From: Bacteroidales bacterium
GTDB taxonomy: Bacteria > Bacteroidota > Bacteroidia > Bacteroidales > VadinHA17
Assembly: GCA_024763075.1 (NCBI GenBank)
Contig: JANTGF010000006.1
Span: forward strand, 25,634 to 89,633
DNA: 64,000 bases
Reading direction: 5' to 3'
In this document: positions 6,990-17,065 of the stretch, in pieces
Numbering within the stretch: position 1 is the first letter of the stretch
How the letters are laid out: every line of letters begins with the position of its first letter
The notes under the pieces: model-generated
What the model saw: the letters and a program-made list of their open reading frames with translations, nothing else
What the model was told of the DNA's origin: nothing
Databases searched by the model: none
Program-made: the position numbers and the translations under genes

Positions 6990-9356
6990 ATGATGACCGA
7001 ACGTATTGCAAAATTGAGAGAAAAAAGCCTGAATGCCATCAACAGGCTCTCAGCCGAAAGAGCCCTGTTGGTCACTGAGTTTTATAAGAGAGATGTGGTT
7101 CACAAAGTTTCGGTACCGGTTCAAAGAGCTTTGTCGCTGGATTACATATTAAAAAATAAGTTCATTTGTATTAACGATATGGAACTTATTGTCGGAGAAC
7201 GTGGCCCTGCCCCAAAAGCTACTCCTACTTATCCTGAGATATCGCTGCATACCATTCAGGATCTGGAGATTCTGGACGCAAGGGAAAAGGTGTTTTTTAA
7301 AGTAGATGAAGAAACAAAAAATGCTTACCGGGATGTGATTATACCCTTCTGGAAAGGAAGGTCAAATCGTGATAAGATTATGGAAAGCATGACAAAGGAG
7401 TGGCACGCCGCCTATAAAGCAGGTGTGTTTACTGAGTTTCAGGAACAACGGGCTCCCGGACATACTGTTTTAGGTAGTAAAATATATAGAACAGGAATGC
7501 TAGATTTTATTGCTGAGATTGATAAAACCATCAATCAGCTTGATTTCTTTAATGATCCTGCAGCGTATGATAAAAAGGAAGAATTAAAGGCAATGCGTAT
7601 TGCAGCCGGGGCATTGATTAGTTATGCTAAAAGGCACCGGGAAAAACTCCTTGAGCTGGCAGCAAATGAAAAGAATAAACAAAGAAAAGATGAACTGGAA
7701 AACATGGCAAAAGTTTGTGCCCGGGTTCCGGCTCATGCACCTGAAACTTTTCATGAGGCCCTGCAGTATTACTGGTTTATACATTTGGGGGTAATTACCG
7801 AGCTTAATCCATGGGATTCCTTTAATCCCGGCAGGCTGGATCAGCACCTGATGCCTTTTTACGAAAAAGGTTTAAATGATGGTTCATTAACAAAAGATAA
7901 GGCCATTGAATTGCTGCAAAGTTTTTGGGTAAAGTTTAATAACCATCCAGCTCCTCCTAAAATGGGGGTGACTGCCCTCGAAAGCAACACTTACACGGAT
8001 TTTTCACTGATTAATGTGGGTGGTGTAAAAAAAGATGGTTCTGATGCAGTGAATGAAATGACTTATATCCTTCTCGATGTAATTGAAGAAATGCGCATTC
8101 TTCAACCATCTTCAATGGTTCAGATTAGCAAGAAGAATCCTGAGAGGCTGGTTCAGCGGGCTGTAAAGATTGCCAAAACCGGGTTTGGACAGCCTTCTCT
8201 TTTTAATACGGATGCAATTGTTCAGGAACTTGTTCGTCAGGGGAAATCGGTGGAAGATGCCCGAAACGGTGGGGCCAGCGGATGTGTGGAAAGCGGGGCC
8301 TTCGGAACAGAAGCCTATTTTCTTACCGGCTATTTTAATCTTACAAAGGTGCTGGAGCTGACTCTACATAATGGTTGGGACCCACGTACGGAAGAACAAG
8401 TGGGTATTAAAACGGGCGATCCGGAGGATTTTAAAAGTTTTGATGATCTGATGAAGGCATTTCATAAGCAATTGCAATATCTGATTGATATAAAAATCAG
8501 GGGAAACAATGTAATTGAAATGATTTTCGCTAGGAACCTTTCTGCTCCGTTTCTATCCATTCTTATTGATGATTGTATAAAAAATGGTACCGATTATAAT
8601 GCAGGTGGTGCAAGGTATAATACAAGTTATATACAGGGAGTGGGACTGGGAAGTATTACCGATAATTTAACAGCTTTGAAATATCATGTGTTTGATCATG
8701 CTGACTTTACCATGGAAACTTTTCTGGAAGCTATCGGGTCGGACTTTGCCGGTTTTAAGGGTCTGCAACACAAACTGATCTATCTGACTCCGAAGTTTGG
8801 AAATGACGATGATTATGCAGATGACCAGGCAGTTCAGGTTTTTCAAATGTTTTATGATGCAGTAGATGGCAGACCCACTGCAAGAGGCGGGTATTTCAGG
8901 ATCAACATGTTGCCCACTACTTCTCATGTCTATTTTGGCAGTGTAATAGGCGCTATGCCGGATGGGAGAAATGCAGAACAACCCTTATCTGAAGGGATTT
9001 CGCCTGTACAGGGTGCAGATAAAAAAGGACCCACTTCGGTTATCCGTTCGGTTTCAAAAATAGATCATATTAAAACCGGGGGTACTCTATTGAATCAGAA
9101 ATTTTCACCTGATTTTTTCAGAGATGAAAACAGCATTGCAAGAGTAGCAAACCTGGTCCGGTCCTATTTCAGATTGGATGGTCATCATATTCAGTTTAAT
9201 GTTGTTAGTGCCAGTACTTTAAAAGATGCAAAGAAACATCCCGAGAAGTATCAGGATTTAATTGTAAGGGTTGCCGGTTATAGTGATTATTTTAATGATT
9301 TGGGAGAGGACCTTCAGGATGAAATTATACGTAGAACGGAACATGAGGAAATCTAA
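6990..9356 (+). CDS. hypD: Glycyl radical enzyme, probable trans-4-hydroxy-L-proline dehydratase
   Basis: This is a 788-residue glycyl radical enzyme, about the length of clostridial HypD (trans-4-hydroxyproline dehydratase, not the hydrogenase factor HypD). The thiyl Cys432 and Glu434 lie in GASGCVESGAFG, and the glycyl radical residue is Gly763 in RVAGYSDYF. Glu434, Tyr448 and Asp276 sit two positions before the numbers I recall for the HypD substrate residues (436, 450, 278), so the active site appears to be of that type; this comparison is from memory. The reaction would dehydrate hydroxyproline to pyrroline-5-carboxylate, which ProC reduces to proline. A GCVEP motif typical of diol/choline lyases is absent. 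Either ATG at 6990 or 6993 could be used. Confidence 0.82.
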   Translation: MMTERIAKLREKSLNAINRLSAERALLVTEFYKRDVVHKVSVPVQRALSLDYILKNKFICINDMELIVGERGPAPKATPTYPEISLHTIQDLEILDAREKVFFKVDEETKNAYRDVIIPFWKGRSNRDKIMESMTKEWHAAYKAGVFTEFQEQRAPGHTVLGSKIYRTGMLDFIAEIDKTINQLDFFNDPAAYDKKEELKAMRIAAGALISYAKRHREKLLELAANEKNKQRKDELENMAKVCARVPAHAPETFHEALQYYWFIHLGVITELNPWDSFNPGRLDQHLMPFYEKGLNDGSLTKDKAIELLQSFWVKFNNHPAPPKMGVTALESNTYTDFSLINVGGVKKDGSDAVNEMTYILLDVIEEMRILQPSSMVQISKKNPERLVQRAVKIAKTGFGQPSLFNTDAIVQELVRQGKSVEDARNGGASGCVESGAFGTEAYFLTGYFNLTKVLELTLHNGWDPRTEEQVGIKTGDPEDFKSFDDLMKAFHKQLQYLIDIKIRGNNVIEMIFARNLSAPFLSILIDDCIKNGTDYNAGGARYNTSYIQGVGLGSITDNLTALKYHVFDHADFTMETFLEAIGSDFAGFKGLQHKLIYLTPKFGNDDDYADDQAVQVFQMFYDAVDGRPTARGGYFRINMLPTTSHVYFGSVIGAMPDGRNAEQPLSEGISPVQGADKKGPTSVIRSVSKIDHIKTGGTLLNQKFSPDFFRDENSIARVANLVRSYFRLDGHHIQFNVVSASTLKDAKKHPEKYQDLIVRVAGYSDYFNDLGEDLQDEIIRRTEHEEI

Positions 9357-9576
9357 CCTGCATTATTCAACGTTTATATTGTGATCTTATCATAAGTTGC
9401 TATGATATAGTGTGGTGTGCTGTTTTTTATTGAAAATATTTACACTCAACTTTGGATACACTTGCTTTTATCTTTGCACATCTGCTTCGTTGCAAACTCC
9501 TTGGAATATAAAAATATACCAGCGGAGTTCGGTGCCTTGTATCTGCGCACAAAGCTAAAAGCATGAATAATGCAGG
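9357..9576. repeat. 220-bp palindromic element with 13-bp terminal inverted repeats
   Basis: CCTGCATTATTCA at 9357-9369 is repeated perfectly in inverted orientation at 9564-9576. The left repeat starts at the base after the hypD stop codon. The inner part has further imperfect inverted segments and the 3' half resembles sequence near 21567-21612. There is no reading frame of note. It fills the gap between two convergent genes and may act as a bidirectional terminator or be a non-autonomous mobile element. Confidence 0.6.
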
Positions 9577-9624
9577 CTAACCGGAAAAACTGAGAATTGC
9601 CGGCAAAAAACAATTGCCGGATAC

Positions 9625-12600
9625 TTAAGATTTGGAGATTCCGTTTTCAGGTATGCGGATACCAATGATCAGGATATCATCTACCTGTTCATTGCTTCCC
9701 ATCCAGGTATTTAGTTCTTTGCCAAGTGTTTTCTTTTGTTCTGACATCTTCTTCCGGTGAATTTTCAGCAATAATTTTCTAAAGGGTACAATTTTGTATT
9801 TTTTATTTGACGGCCCCCCGAATTGATCAATGTATCCGTCAGTAAACAAATATAAAACATCACCGGATTTTAATTTTATCTTATGGTTTTTAAAAGGGAC
9901 TTCTTTAATATAATGGATACCTATGGGCATTTTGTCTCCCTTAATGATCTGCAAATTGTTATCCCTGATAATATATAAGGGATTATATGCGCCGGCATAC
10001 TGAAGTGTGCGGTCTTTTTTATCAATGATGCAAAGGCTCAGGTCGATCCCATCTTTGGTGTCGGTGTCTTTACCTGTTTGGTGTAAAGCCGACTTTAATT
10101 TTTTCCGGAGTTTGTTCAGAAAAGAACCCGCTGTAGTGATTGGATAATTGTTTGCAATTTCTCCGATCAGGGTATAGCCAAGAATACTCATAAACGCACC
10201 AGGCACTCCATGTCCTGTACAATCGGCAACAGCAATGATGATCTTGTTGTTTTTCTCGGATATCCAGTAAAAATCGCCACTCACGATATCCCTCGGTCTG
10301 AAAAGAATAAAATATTCCGGCAATAATTTTCTGAGAATCTCTTTTGGTGGAAAAATTGCCGTTTGGATCCTTTTTCCATAAGAAATACTGGAAGTGATTT
10401 CCTCTTTTTGATTTCCTAATTCTTCTTTTTGTTTCTGAATCTCTTCTTTTTGCCTTGCAATTTCTTCGGTTCTGATTCTTACTTTTGATTCAAGAATACT
10501 TTTGTCTCTCCAGAGTTTGCGTTCTCTTAATATCATAATTCCATACATGAAAAGGAGCATTCCTATTCCAATAATAACATAAAACCATGGACTCTTGGTA
10601 AAAGGAGGGATAATGGTAAACTTTGATGTAAAATCATTGCTGGTTTTATTGAAAACATTCCGGGCCCTGACGTGAAGTATATATTCATTTGGTGGCAAAT
10701 AGGGGATATAGATTTCCCTGTCACCTGACCATTCAGTAGTATCCTGATCCAGGCCTTCAATATAATACTGGAATTCAATATATTCGGGTTTTACATAGAA
10801 TGGAGCCTGGATTTTGAATCTTAAAGGGAAATCGGAACCTGTTAGTTTCATGTGTCCGGGTTCGAATCTTTCTCCTTTGGAATTACTGATTTCTTTAACA
10901 AAAACACGAATATCTTCCTTTTCCGGAATAGTATCAGCATAAAGGATTTTGCTCAATTGGTTATTTCCGTATATTACCCATAAATTCCGGTTGGCATCCG
11001 GGTACAAATGAATCACATTATCAAATAATTTCAGAAAACCAATTTGTTTTGATTCCTGTTCATTCTTTTTAATCAGCGGTGTCCAGTTGTTCTTTTTATT
11101 TTCCCATATGGTTCCGTCTTTTGAGAATATATAACGCGAGAATCCTTCTCCGGATAATAATGGAGCTGAAAGTTTTTCTATTTCCGTTTGATCCGGATTG
11201 AAAGTATAAATTCCGGATGGCAGGAAAAATGCCGGCTGTCCCTCAATATTCCGGACAATGACTTCTTCTGAGAGGTTGGTCGGAACTTTATATCTGGTTT
11301 TTTCAAGCAAATAATCATTGTTGTCTGTTCTTTTTACTTCCAGAACTCTGGAGTCGGAACCAAGCCAAATTATATCAGCAATTTCTGTAATAGAATATAC
11401 CGGCCATTGAGTCCTGATATGCAGTAATTCTTTGGGTTTGGAGTTTTCTATGAAATCAATAATACGAACACCGCTCTGGGTACCAATGTAAACCCTGTTT
11501 GGAATTTCATCAGATGGTTCAATGGAGTTTATGTATGCATAATCAATAATGAGGTTACTATTGGAACCATTAATTTCATACAATCCGGTGTTGGAGGCAA
11601 CCAGTAAATGATGGTCAAAAGAAACCAGGTGTTTGCATTTTGCATCCAGCCCATCCACCTTTGAAAACCTGTAGGAAATAGATTTTAATGTCCGGTAGGT
11701 TTTTTGATTATACTTGTTTTCCAGGGGTTTTGGCTTGAAGACTTGTTCTGTTTCAATAATTTCCGAATGGATTTTTGGATCTAACAGATCAACTTCTTCA
11801 TAAGTATTATTGGATTCATTCTTATGTTTTTTTCCGAAAAGCCTTGAGAAAAAATTAGTTTTCTTTTTATTATGAGTATCTGGTTTTGATTTTGGTTTAA
11901 CCGGAGTAATCATTTCAACCCGTTCAGTTGGTAAATTATTTTTTTGGGTGGACGAGGCAGGGCTGGTTTCACTTTTCCTTTCAATAGTTATTTTGGTTTT
12001 AGAGAAATTTCTTACTTTTCTCAGATAAAATACTCCTTCAGAGGTGGATACATATAATGTCCCGTTAAATCCGATTACTTCTGCTAAATTTCCTTCCAAA
12101 CCGGGAAAAGCATTGAAATTCCGGATAGGAAATGTGAGGTCAATCCGGCTTGCACCCCGTTCATGGGTTAGCCACAACCCGTCACCCCGGTCCCGGGTAA
12201 TGGCGTAAATTTCATCATCCGGCAATCCGGATTGATAGTTTATCATGAATTTTGTTTTTCCCGAGTTTTTATCGATGATAAGGCATCCTCCGGTACGGGT
12301 TGAAAGTGCAATCTCATTTCCTGACAACTGTATGGCATCTGATATACGGGCTTTGAATAAGTAATCTTCATCGGAGATACGGTAATCTTTTAAGGTTTTA
12401 CCATCAAACAGGTAAAGAAAACTATTATCGGTAGCAAAAAGTATTTTTCTGTTATCAAAGGGAATAAAAAACTGAATGATATCATTAGAAAAATCAGGAT
12501 CAGTTTGCAAAGCTACCAGAGTTCCGTTTTGATATTTATAAAGTCCTTTATTTCTGATGTTTGTGTAAAGAGTTGTATCATGAATAAAGTAACCTGAAAA

Positions 12601-13119
12601 TGATTCTTCAGGACTTAATCTAATGTTTTCCCTTTCTTCAGGATGGGAGGTGTTTATGACGATAATGGATTCCTCACTGTAGAAATATGCTTTGCCACTG
12701 GAAAAACTAATCCGGGTTATATACAGATTCTTTTCATTTTCGCCGGATAAGGGTTGGTATTCATAGTCACCAAATTTATCCTTTCCCAGGCAGCCAAATC
12801 CATCTTCTGTACCCACATATATTTTTCCGGTTGCGGGATCCTTTGCAATGGAGTAGGGGATAATTGCCGGTTTTAAGTAATGCCATCCTTCATCAGAACC
12901 GTCAAAGCTTAATATACCCCGACTGTTGGCAAAAAGCAACATTCCGTTTTCATCCTGGGTTATGCTCCAGTTTTGAGGGCTGAAGCCCCCAGGAAGCTGG
13001 AAGTTTGTAAGGTAAGGGAGTCCTTCCTGTGTAAAAACCTGTCCGGTGCAGAATAGAAATGAGATGAAAAACAGTAATATTTTTCTTTTAATAAGAATAT
13101 TGATGCGACATCTCTTCAT
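9625..13119 (-). CDS. Sensor PP2C/SpoIIE-type protein phosphatase with beta-propeller and Y_Y_Y domains
   Basis: This 1164-residue membrane protein has a signal segment (about 12-30), a periplasmic two-component-type beta-propeller (about 35-760), a Y_Y_Y domain (about 765-835), one membrane helix (about 842-862), a coiled coil rich in KQKEE (about 868-905), and a cytoplasmic SpoIIE/PP2C phosphatase domain (about 920-1155). The phosphatase motifs SGDFYW, ADCTGHGVPGAFMS and FTDGYIDQ are present. A Lys/Ser-rich insert of about 70 residues (376-450) interrupts the propeller. The likely role is transmembrane signalling by dephosphorylating a partner-switch protein. A SiaC-like protein encoded at 42725 is one possible target, by inference only. 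No other gene is co-transcribed. Confidence 0.88.
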   Translation of the reverse strand: MKRCRINILIKRKILLFFISFLFCTGQVFTQEGLPYLTNFQLPGGFSPQNWSITQDENGMLLFANSRGILSFDGSDEGWHYLKPAIIPYSIAKDPATGKIYVGTEDGFGCLGKDKFGDYEYQPLSGENEKNLYITRISFSSGKAYFYSEESIIVINTSHPEERENIRLSPEESFSGYFIHDTTLYTNIRNKGLYKYQNGTLVALQTDPDFSNDIIQFFIPFDNRKILFATDNSFLYLFDGKTLKDYRISDEDYLFKARISDAIQLSGNEIALSTRTGGCLIIDKNSGKTKFMINYQSGLPDDEIYAITRDRGDGLWLTHERGASRIDLTFPIRNFNAFPGLEGNLAEVIGFNGTLYVSTSEGVFYLRKVRNFSKTKITIERKSETSPASSTQKNNLPTERVEMITPVKPKSKPDTHNKKKTNFFSRLFGKKHKNESNNTYEEVDLLDPKIHSEIIETEQVFKPKPLENKYNQKTYRTLKSISYRFSKVDGLDAKCKHLVSFDHHLLVASNTGLYEINGSNSNLIIDYAYINSIEPSDEIPNRVYIGTQSGVRIIDFIENSKPKELLHIRTQWPVYSITEIADIIWLGSDSRVLEVKRTDNNDYLLEKTRYKVPTNLSEEVIVRNIEGQPAFFLPSGIYTFNPDQTEIEKLSAPLLSGEGFSRYIFSKDGTIWENKKNNWTPLIKKNEQESKQIGFLKLFDNVIHLYPDANRNLWVIYGNNQLSKILYADTIPEKEDIRVFVKEISNSKGERFEPGHMKLTGSDFPLRFKIQAPFYVKPEYIEFQYYIEGLDQDTTEWSGDREIYIPYLPPNEYILHVRARNVFNKTSNDFTSKFTIIPPFTKSPWFYVIIGIGMLLFMYGIMILRERKLWRDKSILESKVRIRTEEIARQKEEIQKQKEELGNQKEEITSSISYGKRIQTAIFPPKEILRKLLPEYFILFRPRDIVSGDFYWISEKNNKIIIAVADCTGHGVPGAFMSILGYTLIGEIANNYPITTAGSFLNKLRKKLKSALHQTGKDTDTKDGIDLSLCIIDKKDRTLQYAGAYNPLYIIRDNNLQIIKGDKMPIGIHYIKEVPFKNHKIKLKSGDVLYLFTDGYIDQFGGPSNKKYKIVPFRKLLLKIHRKKMSEQKKTLGKELNTWMGSNEQVDDILIIGIRIPENGISKS

Positions 13120-13352
13120 GAAAGGACATTATAAATGTTATTGGCTTAAACATTTAGTAATAATACATACGGAATTTTCAGTGTTTTGTTAGGTGTATGC
13201 AAGCAGATGCTTGTTCAAATTCCGAATAATTCAGATAATTGGCTGATTGCCATGGCTTTAGATATGATCATGGCAGGGTTTGGTTTTTACAGTTCTTAAC
13301 CCGCTGATTCAGTTACTTAACAAAATAAAGCTTTCCAAAAGTAATAAGTACT

Positions 13353-15263
13353 CTAATGATCTTCGAATAATTTCTTTAGTACCTCAATATTTCGCGGATT
13401 TGTTATGGTTTTTGCTTCAGGAGTGTACAAATATTCCAGAAGATCTTTGTAGCTTTCCTCAATTTTACCTCTTACCATTTTCATTGTAGAATTTAACATC
13501 TGATTTTCAGCAGTATAAGGTTCTGGAATGAAGCCTATCGCTGCCGGGAGCCATCTTTGGGGAAACATATCAGCAAATTCATTTCCGGTTTTGTATTTGT
13601 CAATTTCAGATTTTATCAATAGAGCGATTGCCATCCGACCTTCGTCTGTTTCAGGGTCGATATCATGATCTTTTATCCATCTTTTTACTGCTTCCGGATT
13701 TGGGTAAATAAAAGCCACAGTATAAGGTTTCTGGTTATTAAAAAGAGTGCAGAATTCTATAAATTTTGACTGGTCGGTTATGGCCTCCTCAATTCCTTCC
13801 GGGCTGTACTTTTCACCATCATCAGATATCAACAGGCTCTTGAATCTGCCGAGAACATACAAGAAACCATCCTCGCTCATATAACCCATATCTCCTGTGT
13901 AAAGCCATCCGTTTTTAAGGGTTTCTCTTGTGGCTTCTTCGTTACGCCAATATCCCAGCATTACATTGTCTCCTTTGATTACGATTTCTCCTTTTTCCAT
14001 GGGACCCAGTTCGTTGCCATCATCGTCCATAATTTTTAATTCAATACCCCTGGCAATATAGCCTGATGACCCGAGTTTATGACGTGCTACCGAGTTGGCA
14101 GAAATGGTAGGGGCGGCTTCGGTAAGTCCGTACCCCTGAAACATGGGAAGCCCAATGGCATAAAAAAAACGTTGAAGTTCAATGTCCAGGAGAGCACCTC
14201 CGCCAATGAAAAAATCAAGTTCACCCCCAAACCCTTCTCTGATCTTACTGAAAAGAATTTTATCATACAATTTAAGAAGGGGTAACTTGAGTTTATGCAA
14301 GCCTCCGGCTTTTTTAAACCCGTCGCGATTATATGAATAAGAAAGTTCCAGTGCATGGTTGAACATTTTTTCAACAAATGGGCCTTTTTCCCGGATTCCT
14401 TTTTCAATATTTTTCCTGAAGTTTTTTGCAAAAGCCGGAACACTCATTAACAGGTTCGGTTTTATTTCTTTGATATTCTTTGGAATATTTTTCAGGGTTT
14501 CCAAAGGAGTGGAACCTAATTCAACAGATGCAATACTGGCTCCTTTGCCCATGAAAGCATACAATGCATTGGTATGCGCAAACGCATGATCCCAAGGTAA
14601 AATAATTAAGGTACGGTAAGTGGGAGGGATTTCTACAAGGCTGTATGCCTGTTGAACATTGGCAACGTAGTTCAGGTGTGATAGCATAATTCCTTTTGGC
14701 TGAGCTGTAGTACCTGAGGTATAGCATATATTCACCATATCATTTTCCCCTGCAGCATCAACTCTTTCTTTGAACCTGTCAGGCTGATTGGCTAGCAAAT
14801 CTTTACCCTTATTTAAAATATCATCATAATATATTGAGTTTGCTTCAGGTTCAGACTCTTCATCAAGATAAATTATTGTTTCCAGGGAAGGTATTTCTTC
14901 AATTAGACCTTTCACTTTAGGTGCCTGTTGTTTTGAAACAATAACCATCCTTGCTCCCGAATGCTCAATCCTGAATTGTATTTCTTCACGTGTAAGCCGG
15001 ACAGACATTGGGATGTTTGCAGCACCCGCATATAAAATTCCCAACTCTGAGATAAGCCAGGCATTCCGCCCTTCGGCAACCAGGCCTATCCGGTCACCCT
15101 TACTGATACCAATGCTTATAAGTCCTGCTCCAAACTGGTGGACTTTTTCTCTGATCTCTTTATAAGTTGATCCTTCATATTTCCGGTTTTTCTTTTCCCA
15201 CATAAAAATGTTGTCTCCAAACCGGTTGGTATTGTCCTCAAAAAATTGAATCAATGTCCTCAT
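13353..15263 (-). CDS. Long-chain acyl-CoA synthetase (AMP-dependent ligase)
   Basis: This 636-residue adenylate-forming enzyme activates fatty acids with ATP and CoA at the membrane. Motifs in order: YTSGTTAQPKG (P-loop, about residue 178), the GYGLTEAAP segment, YTGDMG, and the LGRFKSLLISDDGEKYSPE hinge. The length and insert pattern fit the long-chain ACSL/bubblegum-like branch common in Bacteroidota. It has no close partner; the phosphatase gene begins 233 bp downstream on the same strand. Confidence 0.9.
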   Translation of the reverse strand: MRTLIQFFEDNTNRFGDNIFMWEKKNRKYEGSTYKEIREKVHQFGAGLISIGISKGDRIGLVAEGRNAWLISELGILYAGAANIPMSVRLTREEIQFRIEHSGARMVIVSKQQAPKVKGLIEEIPSLETIIYLDEESEPEANSIYYDDILNKGKDLLANQPDRFKERVDAAGENDMVNICYTSGTTAQPKGIMLSHLNYVANVQQAYSLVEIPPTYRTLIILPWDHAFAHTNALYAFMGKGASIASVELGSTPLETLKNIPKNIKEIKPNLLMSVPAFAKNFRKNIEKGIREKGPFVEKMFNHALELSYSYNRDGFKKAGGLHKLKLPLLKLYDKILFSKIREGFGGELDFFIGGGALLDIELQRFFYAIGLPMFQGYGLTEAAPTISANSVARHKLGSSGYIARGIELKIMDDDGNELGPMEKGEIVIKGDNVMLGYWRNEEATRETLKNGWLYTGDMGYMSEDGFLYVLGRFKSLLISDDGEKYSPEGIEEAITDQSKFIEFCTLFNNQKPYTVAFIYPNPEAVKRWIKDHDIDPETDEGRMAIALLIKSEIDKYKTGNEFADMFPQRWLPAAIGFIPEPYTAENQMLNSTMKMVRGKIEESYKDLLEYLYTPEAKTITNPRNIEVLKKLFEDH

Positions 15264-15759
15264 AACTACCTTTGTTTTTCAGGGTTTGTTGAAAAATACT
15301 TATTTCATACAATTAATTGGATAAAAGCACCTAATCATTTTAAATACAAGGTTTATTATAAGTTTTTACTAAAAACCTAGTATTTTTTCCTATTGTTAGC
15401 CCGAAACACTCCATCTACTTTATTGCTACGGCTCGCAGTATTATCTATAAAGCTTCACCTTGCAGGTTTGTAGTTCCGGACTTTTTCCGCAAACCCTATT
15501 TATTAAGCGCTTGCAAGATAAATAAAAAATAAAAACTGGCATTAAAGATGAAAAAAAACTTTAAAGTACTGTTATAATTCCGCCATACCCCGGAAGAATG
15601 CAGAAAACAGACAATTTTACAAATAATGAATGGTTTTGAAGGAATTTTGTTAAATTTGTAAAGTTCTCAATATTAGTCAATCGGAAGTTAACTTTGCTTA
15701 GAATGCTAATATGTGGCAGATTTTAGAATTTCGAAAAATTAACGATAAATAAATAAAAA
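15264..15759. other. 496-bp intergenic region between divergent genes
   Basis: This AT-rich stretch holds the promoters of the acyl-CoA ligase (minus) and the SPOR lipoprotein (plus). A TAAATTTG element at 15651-15658 fits the -7 consensus for the plus-strand gene, about 100 bp before its start. A 9-codon frame beginning near 15548 is the only start of interest and looks accidental. I see no RNA gene or repeat that I can support. Confidence 0.4.
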
Positions 15760-16212
15760 ATGAGAAATCTGATTATTATTTCCCTTACTGTTTTCTTTGT
15801 TATTTCGTGTCAAAACAAGAAAAAGCCACCTGTAATTGATTATTCCAGACCTGTAAAAGATAGTGCGGCCATTGCTGATTCTATAAGACAGGCAGAAGCA
15901 GCAGAACAGGCTTATGCACTTGAACAGGCCCGTCTTGATTCTATTGCTCAGGCTGAGGAAGCTGTAAGGCTGGAGCAGGAAAGAAACAAATATCATATAA
16001 TTGTAGGAAGTTTTATAACACCTGAGTATGCCTATGAATGCTCTTCATATTACAGCTCATTAGGTTACAATACAAATATTTTTCCTGCGGAAAATGGTTT
16101 TGATCTGGTTTCAGCCATGGATCTGGATGATTATTCTGAAGCACAAAAGATGCTCGACAGATTTCAGGATACGGTTAATTACGAATCATGGATTTATATC
16201 TATCCTGAGTGA
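15760..16212 (+). CDS. SPOR-domain lipoprotein
   Basis: This 150-residue protein has a lipoprotein signal ending in VISC (Cys17), an Ala/Glu/Gln-rich helix (about 35-75) and a C-terminal SPOR domain (about 78-148) starting YHIIVGSFITPEYA. SPOR domains bind denuded peptidoglycan glycans at division sites, so a role in envelope or septum assembly is likely. It is a single gene that converges on the kinase-like gene at 16267. Confidence 0.85.
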   Translation: MRNLIIISLTVFFVISCQNKKKPPVIDYSRPVKDSAAIADSIRQAEAAEQAYALEQARLDSIAQAEEAVRLEQERNKYHIIVGSFITPEYAYECSSYYSSLGYNTNIFPAENGFDLVSAMDLDDYSEAQKMLDRFQDTVNYESWIYIYPE

Positions 16213-16266
16213 GAGGGCACTAAATATTGGTTCCTCCGGCCGGGTAATCCGATGTTGTAACCGGAA

Positions 16267-16947
16267 TTAATTTGACAGCATTCCTTTTTCGCGAAGGATG
16301 GAATAAATGGAATTTACAATTTCAGCTTTCGATAAACCGGCACAATTGTAAATGATATCAAAAAGCTTATTCATATCCTCCGCTTTGTAAAAATGCTCCA
16401 GGAATTTTCTTCTTTTCTGATCATAGCTCTTAATAAACTCAGTAGCTTTATTTCTGTCTAAGTGATAAAATTCCATAATTTTTTCTGTTCTCCATTCAAG
16501 AGGAGCCAGCAGACGAATATGTAAAGAGTTTTTGATATCATGGCAGATGGCTGCGCCTCCTCTGCCAACGATGACAATATTTCCGGAAAATCCAATGGAT
16601 TTTATAACCTTTCTGACAGCATTGTAAACTTTCTTATCGCTAATGTAAAAATTTGCCAGAGTATTCAGGATGCCATCAACCATTCCATGCTCAGCATAAT
16701 TAAAAAAATATTTTATTTCACTTGGAGGAATTCCCAGTTCCCTGGCAGATTCAGATAAGATTTCTTTACTTACCCATTTCCACTGACTTTTTTGAGCGCT
16801 GTTTATTTTTTGAACCAGCATTTTTGTGATCAGTTTGGAGGGGCAACCAAACTCCCGTGAGATTGTGACTACCGGCCCGCCTGTTATTCTTTGCTTTTCT
16901 TTTTCTTTAAGCCTTTTACGGGCATATCCTGTTATTGTGATTCCCAT
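16267..16947 (-). CDS. Cytidylate kinase-like family protein
   Basis: This 226-residue protein matches the cytidylate-kinase-like family (PF13189 type): GPVVTISREFGCPSKLI near residue 25 replaces the P-loop region, followed by the IVIVGRGGAAI strand and HIRLLAPLEWR, as in that family. A canonical GxxGxGK(S/T) Walker A is not present. The substrate of this family is not well defined. The ATG is followed by a short basic stretch. It lies 118 bp downstream of purA on the same strand and may share a transcript with rel-fur-purA. Confidence 0.8.
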   Translation of the reverse strand: MGITITGYARKRLKEKEKQRITGGPVVTISREFGCPSKLITKMLVQKINSAQKSQWKWVSKEILSESARELGIPPSEIKYFFNYAEHGMVDGILNTLANFYISDKKVYNAVRKVIKSIGFSGNIVIVGRGGAAICHDIKNSLHIRLLAPLEWRTEKIMEFYHLDRNKATEFIKSYDQKRRKFLEHFYKAEDMNKLFDIIYNCAGLSKAEIVNSIYSILREKGMLSN

Positions 16948-17065
16948 AGCTCTAATATTATCTCTGAAAAATCAGAGGATTATTTTCGCTATAAGATACA
17001 AAATATTTACGGAAAAGTCAAGAAAAATTGATGAATAAATAATAGAAAAGTGACCTTGTACTACA

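Noticed and set aside
9451..9476. Promoter-like TTTG and TATCTTTG on the plus strand
   Set aside because: Spacing is only 14 bp, it lies inside a repeat, and no plus-strand gene follows.
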